Shown here: positions 1 through 9,490 of the stretch, one piece after another | How the letters are laid out: each line of letters starts with the position of its first letter | Numbering within the stretch: the stretch's first letter is position 1 | DNA from: Saussurea involucrata | Taxonomy: Eukaryota > Streptophyta > Magnoliopsida > Asterales > Asteraceae | NCBI GenBank assembly: GCA_033807775.1 | Contig: CM066325.1 | Span: forward strand, 17,355,301 to 17,419,300 | Direction: 5' to 3' | Length of the DNA: 64,000 bases | Translations under genes and position numbers: made by a program | The notes under the pieces: generated by a model | What the model was told of the DNA's origin: nothing | Databases searched by the model: none | The model's input: the letters and a program-made list of their open reading frames with translations, nothing else

Positions 1-588
1 CCATATGCATGAGGTGCTATACATGGGGGGTGTGTCCCATATGCACGATGTGTTATACATGGGGGGTGTGTCCCATGTGAGATGATACGATGTACATGGG
101 GGGGTGTGTCCCATGCGGCGGGGTATGCTATATATGGGGGGTGTGACCCATATGATATAGCACGATTTATATTTATGGGGGGTGTGTCCCATATGACGTG
201 TTGAACGTGGACTATCTGGGGAATGTTATTCGCCCAACTTCTTGTTGATTTATATATCTAAAAACTCCTTTATATGAATGTTGTGGTGTGGTTGTAGCTG
301 AGGGACCTCACTAGACCTTATGGTCTAACCCTCGCATTTTCAAACTGAACCTTTTTCAGGTAAGCAGGTTAGAGGCGGCTCCACTAGTGGGAAGGAGAAA
401 GCGTGAACGGGCGTGGATTAACTTAGTAGACCTTTCCTTACTTTTCTTGCTTAGAAACTCTCAGTTGTAACTAGGGTTATTTCCGCAAACCCAATTTTGG
501 AACTTTGATGGTGTGAACTTGGGCCATGTTTTGGCGATATTTATATTAATTGCATCTTATTTTGGTATGTTTGGAGTGGGTTGTTACA
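1..588 (+). repeat. Partial 5' LTR of the Gypsy element
   Basis: Bases 1-588 match 6163-6719 of the 3' LTR nearly base for base and end in the same GTTGTTACA. The 5' copy is longer because it carries one more roughly 35-bp unit of the ATGGGG..CCCAT tandem array; the homopolymer G runs also differ. By comparison with the 1527-bp 3' LTR, about 970 bp lie left of the window. Confidence 0.92.
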
Positions 589-590
589 GT

Positions 591-602
591 TGGTATCAGA
601 GC
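591..602 (+). other. Primer-binding site (initiator tRNA-Met type)
   Basis: TGGTATCAGAGC lies two bases after the LTR end. It is the usual plant LTR-element sequence complementary to the 3' end of initiator methionine tRNA, where minus-strand cDNA synthesis starts. Confidence 0.9.
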
Positions 603-734
603 CGTAGTTTAAGGGATTTAGGTGACCGGATGGGCCTAAACTTAAACTGTAGAAGTACAACTGAGAAATAGGAAGGCCTAGGGAGACCTCACTGGGGAGA
701 GTAAATAATAGGGTGGTGAAAACTATCATGTAAG

Positions 735-852
735 GTAAACTCAGGATTACACCTGGCCAGTGTAATTGTGAATTTACAGGGACATGACTGTGATCACTCT
801 TACCTTGTTATTTTGGGATTGTTGTTAAGCGTTATTTTGTGTAACGTTTCAG
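735..852 (+). other. Candidate intron in the Gypsy leader
   Basis: A GTAAAC donor after TGTAAG and a TTTCAG acceptor lie just before the gag ATG at 862. The non-coding LTR element at 47282-55235 has the same arrangement with a better donor (GTAAGT, 49787-49890) in a homologous leader. Conservation of both sites suggests a leader intron; splicing is not shown by sequence alone. Confidence 0.45.
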
Positions 853-861
853 TAATTGAGA

Positions 862-3800
862 ATGTCGGAACGAAGTTTGAGGAGCAGATCTGTGCCGGAT
901 GTGGAGCTTGTCCCGGAAGTGGGGGAAATCCGGGTGGAAGAGGTTGTGGAGGATGAGCCAGTGCATCCTCCAAGGCAAACGGCTACCCGCGGGAGGGGCG
1001 GAGGTCGTGGAAGGGGCCGGGGAAGAGCACCCCGACAAGCTGCCGCTCAAACTGGAGGAACGGGCATGGTGACTAGGGGTAAGAAGAAAGCGCCGACTGT
1101 CCGTCAGGCTAAGGGTGGGGAAGTGCCTGTGGTAAGCGAACCAACCCAAACCGAGAGCACTGCTTCCGGGAATGATAGCCCATCAAAGAGCTTGAGTTCG
1201 AACCACAATCAGGCTTTTGTGACTGAAGAGAGATTCACTGTTGAGATGGGCAAACTGCAAGAGACCTTGCAGGCTTTACTGAAGCAGCGAATTGGGTCGG
1301 CATCGGAAGGGAAGACTGAAAGTGTGAAAGAGACCGAGGCGGAGGCATCCAAATTACCAACAGCGGAGACTGAGGGCCACTCTCATGCAAATCCTTTTGT
1401 GGCGGGAGAGTCGAAGTCAGTAAAAGGGTGTACCTTCAAAACTTTCGTGTCTTGCAAGCCTCCATCCTTCAGTGGAGAGCGGGACCCGATATTGGCGATG
1501 AGGTGGATCAGAGAGATGGAACTGGCATTTGACACTAGTAAGTGTGTCGAAGAGGATAAAGTGTTGTTTGCCATGTCAATGTTAAAGGCATATGCGATCT
1601 TTTGGTGGGATGTAGAAACAGGAGGAAAGGGTTCGGAAGTGGCAAAGGTAACCTCGTGGGAGACGTTTATTGGGAGGTTTAAAGCACAGTTTTGCCCGCT
1701 AGCGGCAAGAAAGAAGTTGGAAGAAGAGTTCATGGGGCTCGTGCAGGGATCGATGACCGTGCAGGAGTACACTGCTAAGTTTATCGAAAAGGCACGCTTC
1801 GCTGAGATATATGTGCCTACTGAAGAAAGACGGGTTGAAAGGTACATTTGGGGTCTGAAGAGCAGCATAAGGGAACTAGTACAGAACCGTGGCCCTGCAA
1901 CGTTTCAAGCGGCGGTTGACGTGGCAGAACTAAATGAGAAAGAAAAGAATCGTCAGCTGTCGGAGAGGAGCGTTGATAAGAGGAAGTGGGATGGACCAGT
2001 TCGGGATGTGAAAAGGTCGAAGCCCTCTAAACCCGAGTTGTGGGTGGGGCATAGGTTCAGTGACAGGCCGTGCGGAAAATGTAACAGAGTGCACCGTGGA
2101 GATTGCTTCGAACCTGATGGTTGTTATAAGTGTGGAAAACAGGGGCACATGGCGCGTGATTGTTCTAGCCCGAGAGTGTGCTACCTGTGTGGCTCTCCGG
2201 ATCATATCAAATCTGATTGCCCACAGTTGAGGAAGGGGTTTGTTGGTGGATCTGGAGGAGGTCAAGGAGGAAAAGGTGGGGAAAAGAAGGTGGAACCGGG
2301 TCGAGCAAGAGCTAGAGCCTTTCAGATGTCTGCGGAAGAGGCGGTTGATGAGCCTGATGTGGTATCAGGTACATTTCTTGTTAATTCGAAGTTTGCTAAA
2401 GTGTTGTTTGATTCGGGTGCGAACCGTTCGTTCGTATCGCCGATCTTTGTTCGGTGTCTGTCTGTGACGCCGAAGCGGTTGGAGCGTGGAATTGAGGTAG
2501 AAATTGCCGACGATAGTTGTGTCGTGGTGAGGGAAGTGTTCGAGGGGTGTAGCATCGAAGTAGAGGGTCATACTTTCCCTTTGCGTCTATACCCGATGGG
2601 TATGGTGGAGTTTGATGTGGTAGTGGGGATGGACTGGTTGGCTAGTAATGATGCCAGCATTGTGTGCAATAAGAAGATGATTCGTATTGCTTTGCCAGAT
2701 AAGTCAGAAGTCGTAATCTATGGGGATAGACGAGAGCGTAAGTCTTGCCTTATCACGGTGATGAAGGCGAGGCATTGTTTAGAAAAGGGGTGTCGGGGTT
2801 TCCTAGCGTATGTACTAGACGCTAAGAAGGAGAAGAAGGGGTTGGAGGATGTACCGGTGGTGAGTGAATTTCCGGAGGTATTTCCGGATGACCTGACGGG
2901 TTTACCCCCGGATCGCCAGGTCGAGTTCAGGATCGATCTTATGTCGGGCGCTTCGCCGATAGCTCGTGCACCGTATCGGTTGGCACCGGCAGAGATGAAG
3001 GAAATGATGACGCAATTGCAGGAGTTGTTGGACAAGGGGTTTATACGTCCTAGTTCATCACCATGGGGAGCGCCGGTACTGTTTGTCAAGAAGAAGGACG
3101 GATCGATGCGAATGTGTATTGATTACCGTGAGCTCAACAAAGTGACAATCAAGAATAAGTATCCGCTTCCGAGGATCGACGACTTGTTTGATCAGCTGCA
3201 AGGGGCAAAATTCTTCTCAAAGATAGACTTGAGGTCTGGCTATCATCAGCTGAGAGTGAGGGAAGAGGATGTGCCGAAGACGGCTTTCCGTACAAGGTAT
3301 GGGCATTACGAATTCCTAGTCATGCCCTTCGGATTGACGAATGCTCCGGCGGTATTCATGGATCTGATGAATAGGGTGTGCAGCGCACTACTAGACAAGT
3401 GTGTGATTGTATTCATCGATGACATCCTCATTTATTCCAAGTCTCGGAGCGAGCATGAAGAGCATCTTCGCTTGGTGCTGGACCTGCTTCGGCGGGAAAA
3501 GTTGTTTGCCAAATTCTCAAAGTGTGAGTTCTGGCTTAAAGAAGTTCAATTCTTAGGGCACGTGGTGTCGGAAGATGGTGTCAAGGTGGACCCGGCCAAG
3601 GTGGAGGCCATTAAGGGATGGGAGACCCCGAGGTCGCCATCCGAAGTAAGAAGTTTTCTTGGTTTAGCGGGTTACTACCGGAAGTTCATTCAGGATTTTT
3701 CTCGGATAGCTACGCCGTTGACCGCTCTGACCAAGAAGAATTCTAAGTTTGAATGGACGAAGGCCCAGGAAGAAGCGTTCAGCAAGTTGAAGGACAAGTT

Positions 3801-5184
3801 GAGTAGTGCTCCGGTTCTATCCTTGCCTAATGGAACCGAAGGATTTGTAATCTACAGTGATGCGTCCAAGTTGGGGCTAGGGTGTGTTTTGATGCAAGAT
3901 GGAAGGGTGATCGCCTACGCATCTCGACAGTTGAAAGAGCACGAGAAGAATTATCCGACGCACGATATGGAGTTAGCGGCGGTGGTCTTCGCGCTAAAGA
4001 TTTGGAGACACTACCTTTACGGGGTTAAATGTCAGATTTATTCTGATCATAAGAGTCTTCAGCATCTGTTTGACCAAAAGGAGCTGAATATGAGACAGCG
4101 TCGTTGGGTGGAGTTGCTAAGTGACTACGACTGCGAGATCCTTTACCATCCCGGTAAAGCGAATGTCGTGGCCGACGCCCTGAGTCGGAAGGAGAGAAGA
4201 GAACCAACGAAAGTGGTGGCCTTTCGATTAGAAGTGGTTCCTAGTCTGACAGACGAGATTAGGAGGTTTCAAGAGGAAGCATTAGTAGAGGAGGAGTGGA
4301 AAAGCGAGAGGATGGTCGGCTATGTGACATCCTTGAAGTGTGACCCGAGTGGGGTGAGGCGTTTTGAGGACCGGGTGTGGGTCCCTAAGTTGGGAGGTCT
4401 ACGTGAACGAATATTGGAGGAAGCGCATAAGTCGCGATATTCGGTTCATCCGGGTACAAATAAGATGTATCGAGACCTGAGGCAACTGTATTGGTGGCCG
4501 GGATTGAAGAAAGATGCTGCGTACTTCGTGGAGCGATGTGCGACCTGTCTGAAGGTCAAAGCAGAGCACCAACGACCTTACGGAGAGATGCAGCCCTTGG
4601 AGATACCGGTGTGGAAGTGGGACTGTATTACAATGGACTTCGTTACGAAGTTGCCTAGAACCCCGAAGGGGCACGATGCTATATGGGTGATTGTTGACCG
4701 TCTCACCAAGTCGGCTCACTTTCTACCCATTCGGGAGAGCGACTCGTTGGAGAAGCTGGCGAGGTTATATGTCAATGAAGTAGTTCGATTTGGAAAGAAG
4801 GGGAAACTAAAACCAAGGTACGTCGGACCTTTCGCCATCACCAAGCGTGTGGGAGAGGTGGCGTACAAGTTGGAGTTGCCGGAGGAACTAAGCAGAATTC
4901 ATTCGACGTTTCATGTGTCGAACTTGAAGAAATGTTTGGCCGAGTCCGATATGGCCATTCTGTTGGAAGATGTCAGTATTGACGAGAAATTGACGTTCGT
5001 GGAGGAACCAATAGAGATCGTGGACAGTAAGGTCCGGAAGACGAGGAATAAAGAGGTTCGTCTAGTAAAGGTTCAGTGGAGATACCATAAAGGGAGAGAG
5101 GCTACGTGGGAGGTGGAATCGGATATGATGTCCAGGTACCCTCATCTTTTCGAGAATGGAATTCCGGGGACGGAATTCTTTTGA
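862..5184 (+). CDS. Gag-Pol polyprotein of the Gypsy element, integrase core deleted
   Basis: The frame is open for 1440 codons from the ATG at 862; upstream in-frame codons reach back only to a TTG. In order: a Gag domain (about residues 195-330), two CCHC knuckles (CYKCGKQGHMARDC near 420 and CYLCGSPDHIKSDC near 440), an aspartic protease with DSGA near 517, a reverse transcriptase with FIDDIL near 853, an RNase H with YSDAS near 1000, an integrase HHCC zinc finger near 1188-1230, the first catalytic Asp in TMDF near 1259, and a chromodomain-like WRYHKGREATWE at the C-terminus. Around residue 1306 the integrase core jumps from YVNEVV straight to RFGKKGKL. The second Asp and the Glu of the DDE triad and the rest of the core are missing, in frame. 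Gag, protease and RT look intact; integration by this copy's own protein is not expected. Confidence 0.93.
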   Translation: MSERSLRSRSVPDVELVPEVGEIRVEEVVEDEPVHPPRQTATRGRGGGRGRGRGRAPRQAAAQTGGTGMVTRGKKKAPTVRQAKGGEVPVVSEPTQTESTASGNDSPSKSLSSNHNQAFVTEERFTVEMGKLQETLQALLKQRIGSASEGKTESVKETEAEASKLPTAETEGHSHANPFVAGESKSVKGCTFKTFVSCKPPSFSGERDPILAMRWIREMELAFDTSKCVEEDKVLFAMSMLKAYAIFWWDVETGGKGSEVAKVTSWETFIGRFKAQFCPLAARKKLEEEFMGLVQGSMTVQEYTAKFIEKARFAEIYVPTEERRVERYIWGLKSSIRELVQNRGPATFQAAVDVAELNEKEKNRQLSERSVDKRKWDGPVRDVKRSKPSKPELWVGHRFSDRPCGKCNRVHRGDCFEPDGCYKCGKQGHMARDCSSPRVCYLCGSPDHIKSDCPQLRKGFVGGSGGGQGGKGGEKKVEPGRARARAFQMSAEEAVDEPDVVSGTFLVNSKFAKVLFDSGANRSFVSPIFVRCLSVTPKRLERGIEVEIADDSCVVVREVFEGCSIEVEGHTFPLRLYPMGMVEFDVVVGMDWLASNDASIVCNKKMIRIALPDKSEVVIYGDRRERKSCLITVMKARHCLEKGCRGFLAYVLDAKKEKKGLEDVPVVSEFPEVFPDDLTGLPPDRQVEFRIDLMSGASPIARAPYRLAPAEMKEMMTQLQELLDKGFIRPSSSPWGAPVLFVKKKDGSMRMCIDYRELNKVTIKNKYPLPRIDDLFDQLQGAKFFSKIDLRSGYHQLRVREEDVPKTAFRTRYGHYEFLVMPFGLTNAPAVFMDLMNRVCSALLDKCVIVFIDDILIYSKSRSEHEEHLRLVLDLLRREKLFAKFSKCEFWLKEVQFLGHVVSEDGVKVDPAKVEAIKGWETPRSPSEVRSFLGLAGYYRKFIQDFSRIATPLTALTKKNSKFEWTKAQEEAFSKLKDKLSSAPVLSLPNGTEGFVIYSDASKLGLGCVLMQDGRVIAYASRQLKEHEKNYPTHDMELAAVVFALKIWRHYLYGVKCQIYSDHKSLQHLFDQKELNMRQRRWVELLSDYDCEILYHPGKANVVADALSRKERREPTKVVAFRLEVVPSLTDEIRRFQEEALVEEEWKSERMVGYVTSLKCDPSGVRRFEDRVWVPKLGGLRERILEEAHKSRYSVHPGTNKMYRDLRQLYWWPGLKKDAAYFVERCATCLKVKAEHQRPYGEMQPLEIPVWKWDCITMDFVTKLPRTPKGHDAIWVIVDRLTKSAHFLPIRESDSLEKLARLYVNEVVRFGKKGKLKPRYVGPFAITKRVGEVAYKLELPEELSRIHSTFHVSNLKKCLAESDMAILLEDVSIDEKLTFVEEPIEIVDSKVRKTRNKEVRLVKVQWRYHKGREATWEVESDMMSRYPHLFENGIPGTEFF

Positions 5185-5192
5185 GGGGGGAG
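5181..5192 (+). other. Polypurine tract before the 3' LTR
   Basis: A TTGAGGGGGGAG run overlaps the gag-pol stop codon and ends where the LTR begins with TGTTGTAG. This is the normal place for plus-strand priming. Confidence 0.8.
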
Positions 5193-5293
5193 TGTTGTAG
5201 TAACCGTGTCCAAATAAAAAGAGTTTCAAGCCTTGTGGTGGAAATGTAATAAGATGGAAGTTGAGGGGCTATTTGTTAATAATTGGGATGAGG

Positions 5294-5300
5294 TATATAA
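5294..5300 (+). promoter_or_regulatory. LTR TATA box
   Basis: TATATAA in the context AGGTATATAAGGGCAC is a good TATA match. Transcription would start near 5325, about 130 bp into the LTR. Confidence 0.6.
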
Positions 5301-5726
5301 GGGCACAAAACCCTAGAAACATTCCATTTTGGCTGAAAATCTGTGTGTGTCGGCTGTGTTCTTGGAGAAAAGAAAGAGAGGAGGGTTTTGGGGGCTCTTG
5401 TGGATTTTGGGAGAAGAAGGAGCTTGGTGTTGGAAATCAGAAGAAGGATTGTTGGGGAATTCGTTTCTGGCAAGCATTTGAGCAGGTAAACTCTCAATCC
5501 ATTACTCCATTTAATCAGGTTGTTGATTGTAGAGTATTGAGAAGTTTAGTTTGGTAAAAGTAATGCCAAAAGCTCTTGTGGAAGGTTTAAGCTCCTCTTG
5601 TTTATGTTTTTATGGATGTATATTGTGGGGTTTGGTTCTAGTACGTTTTTGGATAGTTGTTATTGCCTAATCGTTGCTTTGGCGGAGCTCAGGACGGGAT
5701 TTGGAGTGTAAAACTCGAACAGCGCC

Positions 5727-5892
5727 CGTCCGGACACCTTCATTAGAAGAAGGTGTCCGGGTAAGCACCCGGTGGGTAGGTTGTCCGGATAGGCGTATAG
5801 TCCGGACGAGCATGTTGTCCGGATGGACCTGTTGTCCGGATAGCTGTGTTGCCCGGATAGGTGAGTTGTCCGGATGGACCTGTTGTCCGGAT
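5727..5892 (+). repeat. Degenerate TGTCCGGAT tandem array in the LTR
   Basis: About nine copies of a TGTCCGGAT-type core occur every 17-20 bp. The copies alternate between spacers such as GGACCTGT and GGCGTATAG. A similar CCGGAT-rich array lies in the LTR at the right end of the window. Confidence 0.75.
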
Positions 5893-6099
5893 AAGTTAGA
5901 TGGCTTAGCTTATATTTCTGCCTGTACGTTCAGGGAAGTCGTTTGGGAGTCGGAACCAGCTTAGAGGAGAAAAGTAAGAGCATCAGGTGAGTTTTTCTAA
6001 CTAAGCTTGATGCTACTTGTTGTTACTCGTACATGCATGCTTATTTAAGGTATGTTGCATATGAATTTCTTATGCATGATGTGATATATATATATATAT

Positions 6100-6330
6100 A
6101 TATATATGGGAGGGTGTGTCCCATATGATGCGGTGGTTATAATTGTGTATGGGGGGTGTGTCCCATATGCATGAGGTGCTATACATGGGGGTGTGTCCCA
6201 TGTGAGATGATACGATGTACATGGGGGGGGGGGTGTCCCATGCGGCGGGGTATGCTATATATGGGGGGTGTGACCCATATGATATAGCACGATTTATATT
6301 TATGGGGGGGGGGGGTGTCCCATATGACGT
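6100..6330 (+). repeat. Tandem array of ATGGGG..CCCAT hairpin units in the LTR
   Basis: Six units of roughly 35-40 bp each carry ATGGGGGGTGTGTCCCAT, whose ends are self-complementary. G-run length varies from 5 to 13. The matching array in the 5' LTR (1-200) has one extra unit relative to this copy over the shared part. Confidence 0.85.
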
Positions 6331-6959
6331 GTTGAACGTGGACTATCTGGGGAATGTTATTCGCCCAACTTCTTGTTGATTTATATATCTAAAAACTCCT
6401 TTATATGAATGTTGTGGTGTGGTTGTAGCTGAGGGACCTCACTAGACCTTATGGTCTAACCCTCGCATTTTCAAACTGAACCTTTTTCAGGTAAGCAGGT
6501 TAGAGGCGGCTCCACTAGTGGGAAGGAGAAAGCGTGAACGGGCGTGGATTAACTTAGTAGACCTTTCCTTACTTTTCTTGCTTAGAAACTCTCAGTTGTA
6601 ACTAGGGTTATTTCCGCAAACCCAATTTTGGAACTTTGATGGTGTGAACTTGGGCCATGTTTTGGCGATATTTATATTAATTGCATCTTATTTTGGTATG
6701 TTTGGAGTGGGTTGTTACAGAAATTAATTAAAATCCACAAGTTTGACCAACACTTACCAAAATGCCACAAATCTCTCCCAGTTTGCAAAAATGCCATTTT
6801 TCCCGCGATGGGAGCCCGCGATCGCGGGCCCAAGGACCATTTTTGACACTTTTTGAAACTTGCAGGGACCATTTTTGAAAAATTCCAGGGACCATTTTTG
6901 AGAAATTGAACAGCGGTCACGGTTGAAAAGTCCCGCGGCACATGCTTTTTATTGATTTT

Positions 6960-8750
6960 TAATTGTAATTTACACTTTCAACCCCTATACTTATTTACCT
7001 ACTTTACTTTATACCTTTTACTTTCATAATTTTAATTTTACATTTAACACATATAATCGTTTATTAACTATAATACGTTAAAAAAATACGTTTTAATTTT
7101 AACAAGTTACGCTATTATAATCGTCTCTTCGATACGTTCGAAATGAGCCCAATCTTAATTTTTTTTGGATTTATATATTTTAATATATATCATATACACT
7201 ACATAAAAAATATTTTTTATATTTAAAATTCATACCCTTATAGTTAATTATTTAATTTATGATATATCTCTTATTTTTTTCCAATTTTATTTTACACTTC
7301 TATCGCATTAACATAATAATCATATATTAACTAATTCATTAAATCGTTTTAAATTATTATTATTTGTATGTGTTTTTAGATATCGTGAATGGCAATAGGA
7401 CAAACTTTCACGAGAAGGGTATGAATTTTAAATATAGATATTTTTTATGTAGTGTATATGATATATATTAAAATATATAAATCCAAAAAAAATTCAAGAT
7501 TAGGCTCATTTCGAACGTATCGAATAGACGATTATGTAACATCCTAAAAACAAGGCTAAATTATAATTCACCAAAAATAATACAACGAAAATTCGAGGTG
7601 TTACAGATTATAATGGTGTAACTTGTTAAAAGTAAAACATGTTTTTTAACGTATTTTAGTTAATAAACGATTATATGTGTTAAATGTAAAAATAAATTAT
7701 GAAAGTAAAAGGTATAAAGTAAAGTTAGTAAATAAGTATAGTGGTTGAAAGTGTAAATATGAAATCAAAATCACAATTTCGAATTGAAATTTACACTTTC
7801 AACCCCTATACTTATTTACTTATTTTACTTTATACCTTTTACTTTTATAATTTAAATTTTACATTTAACACATATAATCGTTTATTAACGAAAATACGTT
7901 AAAAAAATACGTTTTAATTTTAACAAGTTACACCATTATAATCGTCTTTTCGATACGTTCGAAATGAGCTCAATCTTGAATTTTTTTGGATTTATATATT
8001 TTAATATATATCATATACACTACATAAAAAAATTATATTTAAAATTCATACCCTTATAGTTAATTATTTAATTTATGATACATCTCTTTTTTTTTCAATT
8101 TTGTTTTACACTTCTATCGCATTAACATAATAATCATATATTAACTAATTCATTAAATCGTTTTAAATTATTATTATTTGAATGTGTTTATAAATATCGT
8201 GAATGACAATAGGAGAAGGTTTCACGAGAAGAATATGAAATGGGGTTTTAACAAGTTGGTATCACTGGACTCATTTAAGAATTGTGAAAATGGGTATTTG
8301 TCGAACGATGATTCATGTGTGTTTGGAACTAAAGTATTTGCAGTTACAGAGTATGCACAAAAGGATCGATGTCTGTCCATCACAAAGCCTCCGCCAATTT
8401 GTAATACTTACACTTGGACCATCGATAATAAAATAAATAAAACGTATTTTAACTATAAGAGTACCATAAATTAAATAATTAACTATAAGGATATGAATTT
8501 CAATTATAAAAAATATTTTTTATGTAGTGTATATGATATATATTAAAATATATAAATCCAAAAAAATTCAAGATTGGGCTCATTTCGAACGTATCGAAGA
8601 GACGATTATAATAGCGTAACTTGTTAAAATTAAAACGTATTTTTTTAACGTATTATAGTTAATAAACGATTATATGTGTTAAATGTAAAATTAAAATTAT
8701 GAAAGTAAAAGGTATAAAGTATAGGGGTTGAAAGTGTAAATTACAATTAA
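6960..8750. repeat. Four alternating inverted copies of an AT-rich module inside the MULE
   Basis: The module begins TTACACTTTCAACCCCTATA and carries AATCGTCTCTTCGATACGTT. It occurs at about 6965-7240 (+), 7420-7770 (-), 7785-8045 (+) and 8500-8750 (-). Neighbouring copies are inverted, so the DNA can fold into nested stems. Related AT modules recur at 20390-20824, 25650-25900, 26640-27420 and 30570-30900. Confidence 0.75.
7535..7605. mobile_element. 71-bp LTR-like insertion with 5-bp target duplication
   Basis: The sequence begins TGTAACATCC and ends GGTGTTACA, like plant Gypsy LTR termini. It is flanked by GATTA at 7530-7534 and again at 7606-7610. It interrupts the AT module, which continues undisturbed on both sides. 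It reads as a tiny solo-LTR-like remnant or a very small non-autonomous LTR element. Confidence 0.65.
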
Positions 8751-9224
8751 AAATCAATAAAAAGCATGACCTCGGTTCAATTTTTCAAAAATGGTCCCTG
8801 GAATTTTTCCAAAATGGTCCCTTGCAATTGAAAAGTCACAAAAATAAAACCCTCGCGATTGGAGCCCGCGACCGTGGGATGAAATTTTTCAAAAATGGTC
8901 CCTGCAAGTTTCAAAAAGTGTCAAAAATGGTCCCTGGGCCCGCGATCGCGGGCTCCCATCGCGGGAAAAAATGGCATTTTTGCAAACTGGGAGAGATTTG
9001 TGGCATTTTGGTAAGTGTTGGTCAAACTTGTGGCATTTTAATTAATTTCCCTATCTATTTTATTGTTAGTTTTAGTTACGTCAAAATTCAATATGAACTA
9101 TGAAGTGAATTAGACAATTAGTGGTTGTGTTTTATTCACATACTATATGAACAATTTATTTGCATTTGTTGTGGCGTTTTATTCATACTCTGAACAATTT
9201 ATTTGTATTTGTCATAAAATTAAG

Positions 9225-9490
9225 CAGTCTAATCCTTTTATTCTATTTAAAATTTTAAAATTAAATGAATCAACCTACGTTTAACCCGTTTATTTAACAT
9301 ACTGAGTTGAGAAAATCATAAACAGGTCAACCCACTGTCAACCCATTTAGATAACAGGTTGGGTTGAGTTGAAAAATCTCAACCCATTGAATTAAAAGGT
9401 TGGGTTGGGTTGGGTTGAGATTTGCAACCTATTTAATAAATGGGTTGTACTCGAACCCAACATAATCTAACCCATTACCATCCCTATTCA
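9225..9490. repeat. GGGTTG/CAACCC-rich repeat, probable MITE remnant
   Basis: Clustered GGGTTG and CAACCC motifs on both strands end with ACCCATTACCATCCCTA, a terminus commonly seen at plant hAT-type MITEs. I could not place a matching left end. Similar GGGTTGG motifs occur in the fold-back at 26880-27180. Confidence 0.4.

Larger units (their letters stand above)
1..6719 (+). mobile_element. Ty3/Gypsy LTR retrotransposon, chromovirus-like, 5' end outside the window
   Basis: The stretch holds the 3' part of a 5' LTR (1-588), a primer-binding site, a leader, one long gag-pol frame, a purine-rich tract and a complete 3' LTR (5193-6719). The domain order protease, RT, RNase H, integrase is that of Ty3/Gypsy. 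A chromodomain-like C-terminus and a long LTR suggest the Tekay/Del branch, but the clade is inferred. The two LTR parts are almost identical apart from one repeat unit and G-run lengths, so insertion is recent. The integrase is internally deleted (see the CDS), so this copy is not autonomous. Confidence 0.93.
5193..6719 (+). repeat. 3' LTR of the Gypsy element, 1527 bp
   Basis: It begins TGTTGTAG after the purine tract and ends GTTGTTACA, the same end as the 5' LTR at 588. It holds a TATA box near its start, a CCGGA-rich array, a (TA)n run at about 6088-6106 and the ATGGGG..CCCAT array. A TATA box only about 100 bp in implies a short U3 and an unusually long R/U5. Confidence 0.92.
6720..9051. 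mobile_element. Non-autonomous MULE with long terminal inverted repeats
   Basis: The left end (AAATTAATTAAAAT.. from 6721) and the right end (..ATTTTAATTAATTTCCC, to 9051) are inverted copies. They match over several hundred bases, including GTTTGACCAACACTTACC and a perfect 16-bp palindrome GCCCGCGATCGCGGGC (6814-6829 and 8938-8953). The right arm has one extra GC module at about 8820-8880. No transposase is encoded. The ends closely match the 4.8-kb MULE at 20825-25642. The left end lacks the expected GG because the Gypsy LTR abuts it. Confidence 0.82.
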
